Of a stretch of 7,977 bases of DNA, positions 7,666 to 7,977 are shown in pieces (within the stretch, counting starts at the first letter, position 1; each line of letters starts with the position of its first letter). The stretch spans positions 1-7,977 of the forward strand of contig JASLXP010000125.1 of NCBI GenBank assembly GCA_030740295.1. Direction: 5' to 3'. This stretch comes from Planctomycetota bacterium (lineage in GTDB: Bacteria > Planctomycetota > PUPC01 > JACPCR01). The notes beneath the pieces are model-generated. The model made no database searches, was not told where the DNA came from, and worked only from the letters and a program-made list of their open reading frames with translations. Made by a program: the position numbers and the translations under genes.

Positions 7666-7694
7666 ATTCTTGCACCGCAGAGCCACAAAGGCAA
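7666..7694 (-). promoter_or_regulatory. Candidate sigma-70 promoter for the exported protein and esterase genes
   Basis: Read on the minus strand, TTGCCT (7694-7689) and AAGAAT (7671-7666) are separated by exactly 17 bases; each matches four of six consensus positions. Transcription would start near 7659, only about 8 nt before ATG 7651 but about 35 nt before ATG 7624, which would favour the shorter protein. Matches of this quality are common by chance. Confidence 0.22.
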
Positions 7695-7942
7695 CGGCTG
7701 CCAGCGCGGGAGATTTATCCAAACGAACTCCGCTGTCGGCACGAGAAGAGTTGGGGTAAGGCATTTTTCAGTCGGGCCCTTTGAGCGGATGGTGAGTCCA
7801 GTCCCGGTCAAAGTCTTTACTCCAGCTCCTGTTTCGACAGACGAGCGAATCCGCAGCCATGTCGCTTTCGTCTAAACCGCCCTTCTCTTCCTCACCATGT
7901 TCCTGTTCCTTGTTCTCGGCCTTTTTCGGAAGTGGGGAAAAC

Positions 7943-7966
7943 GCAGAGCTTGACCGGTTGCTCTGC
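7943..7966 (-). terminator. Weak terminator-like hairpin at the right edge
   Basis: GCAGAGC (7943-7949) pairs perfectly with GCTCTGC (7960-7966) around a ten-base loop containing ACCGGT. On the minus strand the stem is followed by GTTTTCCCC, a short T-run of four. This could end a transcript entering from the right, insulating the exported-protein gene, but the seven-bp stem and short T-run make it a marginal terminator. ACGCAG (7941-7946) can alternatively pair with CTGCGT (7970-7975). Confidence 0.25.
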
Positions 7967-7977
7967 CGCCTGCGTCT

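Larger units (their letters stand above)
7652..7977. other. Non-coding right edge, no supported gene
   Basis: No recognisable gene was found in these 326 bases. The only frame of any length on the minus strand runs from the window edge to a TGA at 7768-7770 (69 codons). Its translation is very hydrophilic, with Arg-, Ser-, Glu- and Lys-rich low-complexity stretches and no motif, so it is either the tail of an unseen gene or chance. A hairpin (7943-7966) lies inside that frame. Positions about 7878-7925 are mostly pyrimidines on the plus strand. The possible promoter at 7666-7694 is listed separately. Confidence 0.5.

Noticed and set aside
7672..7690. CACCGCAGAGCCACAAAGG, which resembles a unit of the CGCAGAG-type short repeats seen in some environmental genomes
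   Set aside because: Only one unit is present, with no tandem copy in the window, so a repeat cannot be supported.
7633..7875. An 80-codon plus-strand open frame at the right edge
   Set aside because: It overlaps the start of the exported-protein gene and its probable promoter, has no Shine-Dalgarno and no recognisable motif.
1..7977. CRISPR array, tRNA, rRNA, transposase or prophage genes
   Set aside because: No regularly spaced direct repeats, tRNA cloverleaf, rRNA-like stretch or mobile-element protein was seen on either strand.

Overview
The window carries three complete genes that look like part of a carbohydrate-degradation locus in a Gram-negative bacterium, perhaps of the Planctomycetes-Verrucomicrobia-Lentisphaerae type. 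That placement is inference: moderate-to-high G+C, a very large multidomain exported glycosidase-like protein, poor Shine-Dalgarno sequences ahead of two of the three genes, and no SusC/SusD-type pair. No gene symbol can be assigned with confidence.

Layout. Positions 1-270 are non-coding and rich in dyad symmetry: a 22-bp perfect inverted repeat at the left edge (3-60), a G+C-rich hairpin (110-150), and a nested palindrome that could be an operator (169-206). These precede a plus-strand heparinase II/III-family protein (271-2184) with a good ribosome binding site and no signal peptide. After an 88-bp convergent gap come two minus-strand genes: a cytoplasmic alpha/beta-hydrolase of the acetyl-xylan-esterase-like type (2273-3307) and, 45 bp upstream of it in the same transcription direction, a 1432-residue exported protein (3353-7651). 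That protein has a central glycosidase-like barrel flanked by several beta-rich accessory modules. The right-hand 326 bp (7652-7977) hold a possible promoter for the minus-strand pair, a hairpin, and an open frame running off the edge, but no gene that can be supported.

Working model (inference). The large protein acts outside the cytoplasm on a polysaccharide or glycoconjugate. The esterase removes an ester substituent from imported fragments, and the heparinase-type protein processes a uronate-containing fragment in the cytoplasm. The most noteworthy points are the unassigned architecture of the large protein, with its two candidate catalytic glutamates, and the apparent loss of two of the three usual metal-ligand positions in the heparinase-type protein.
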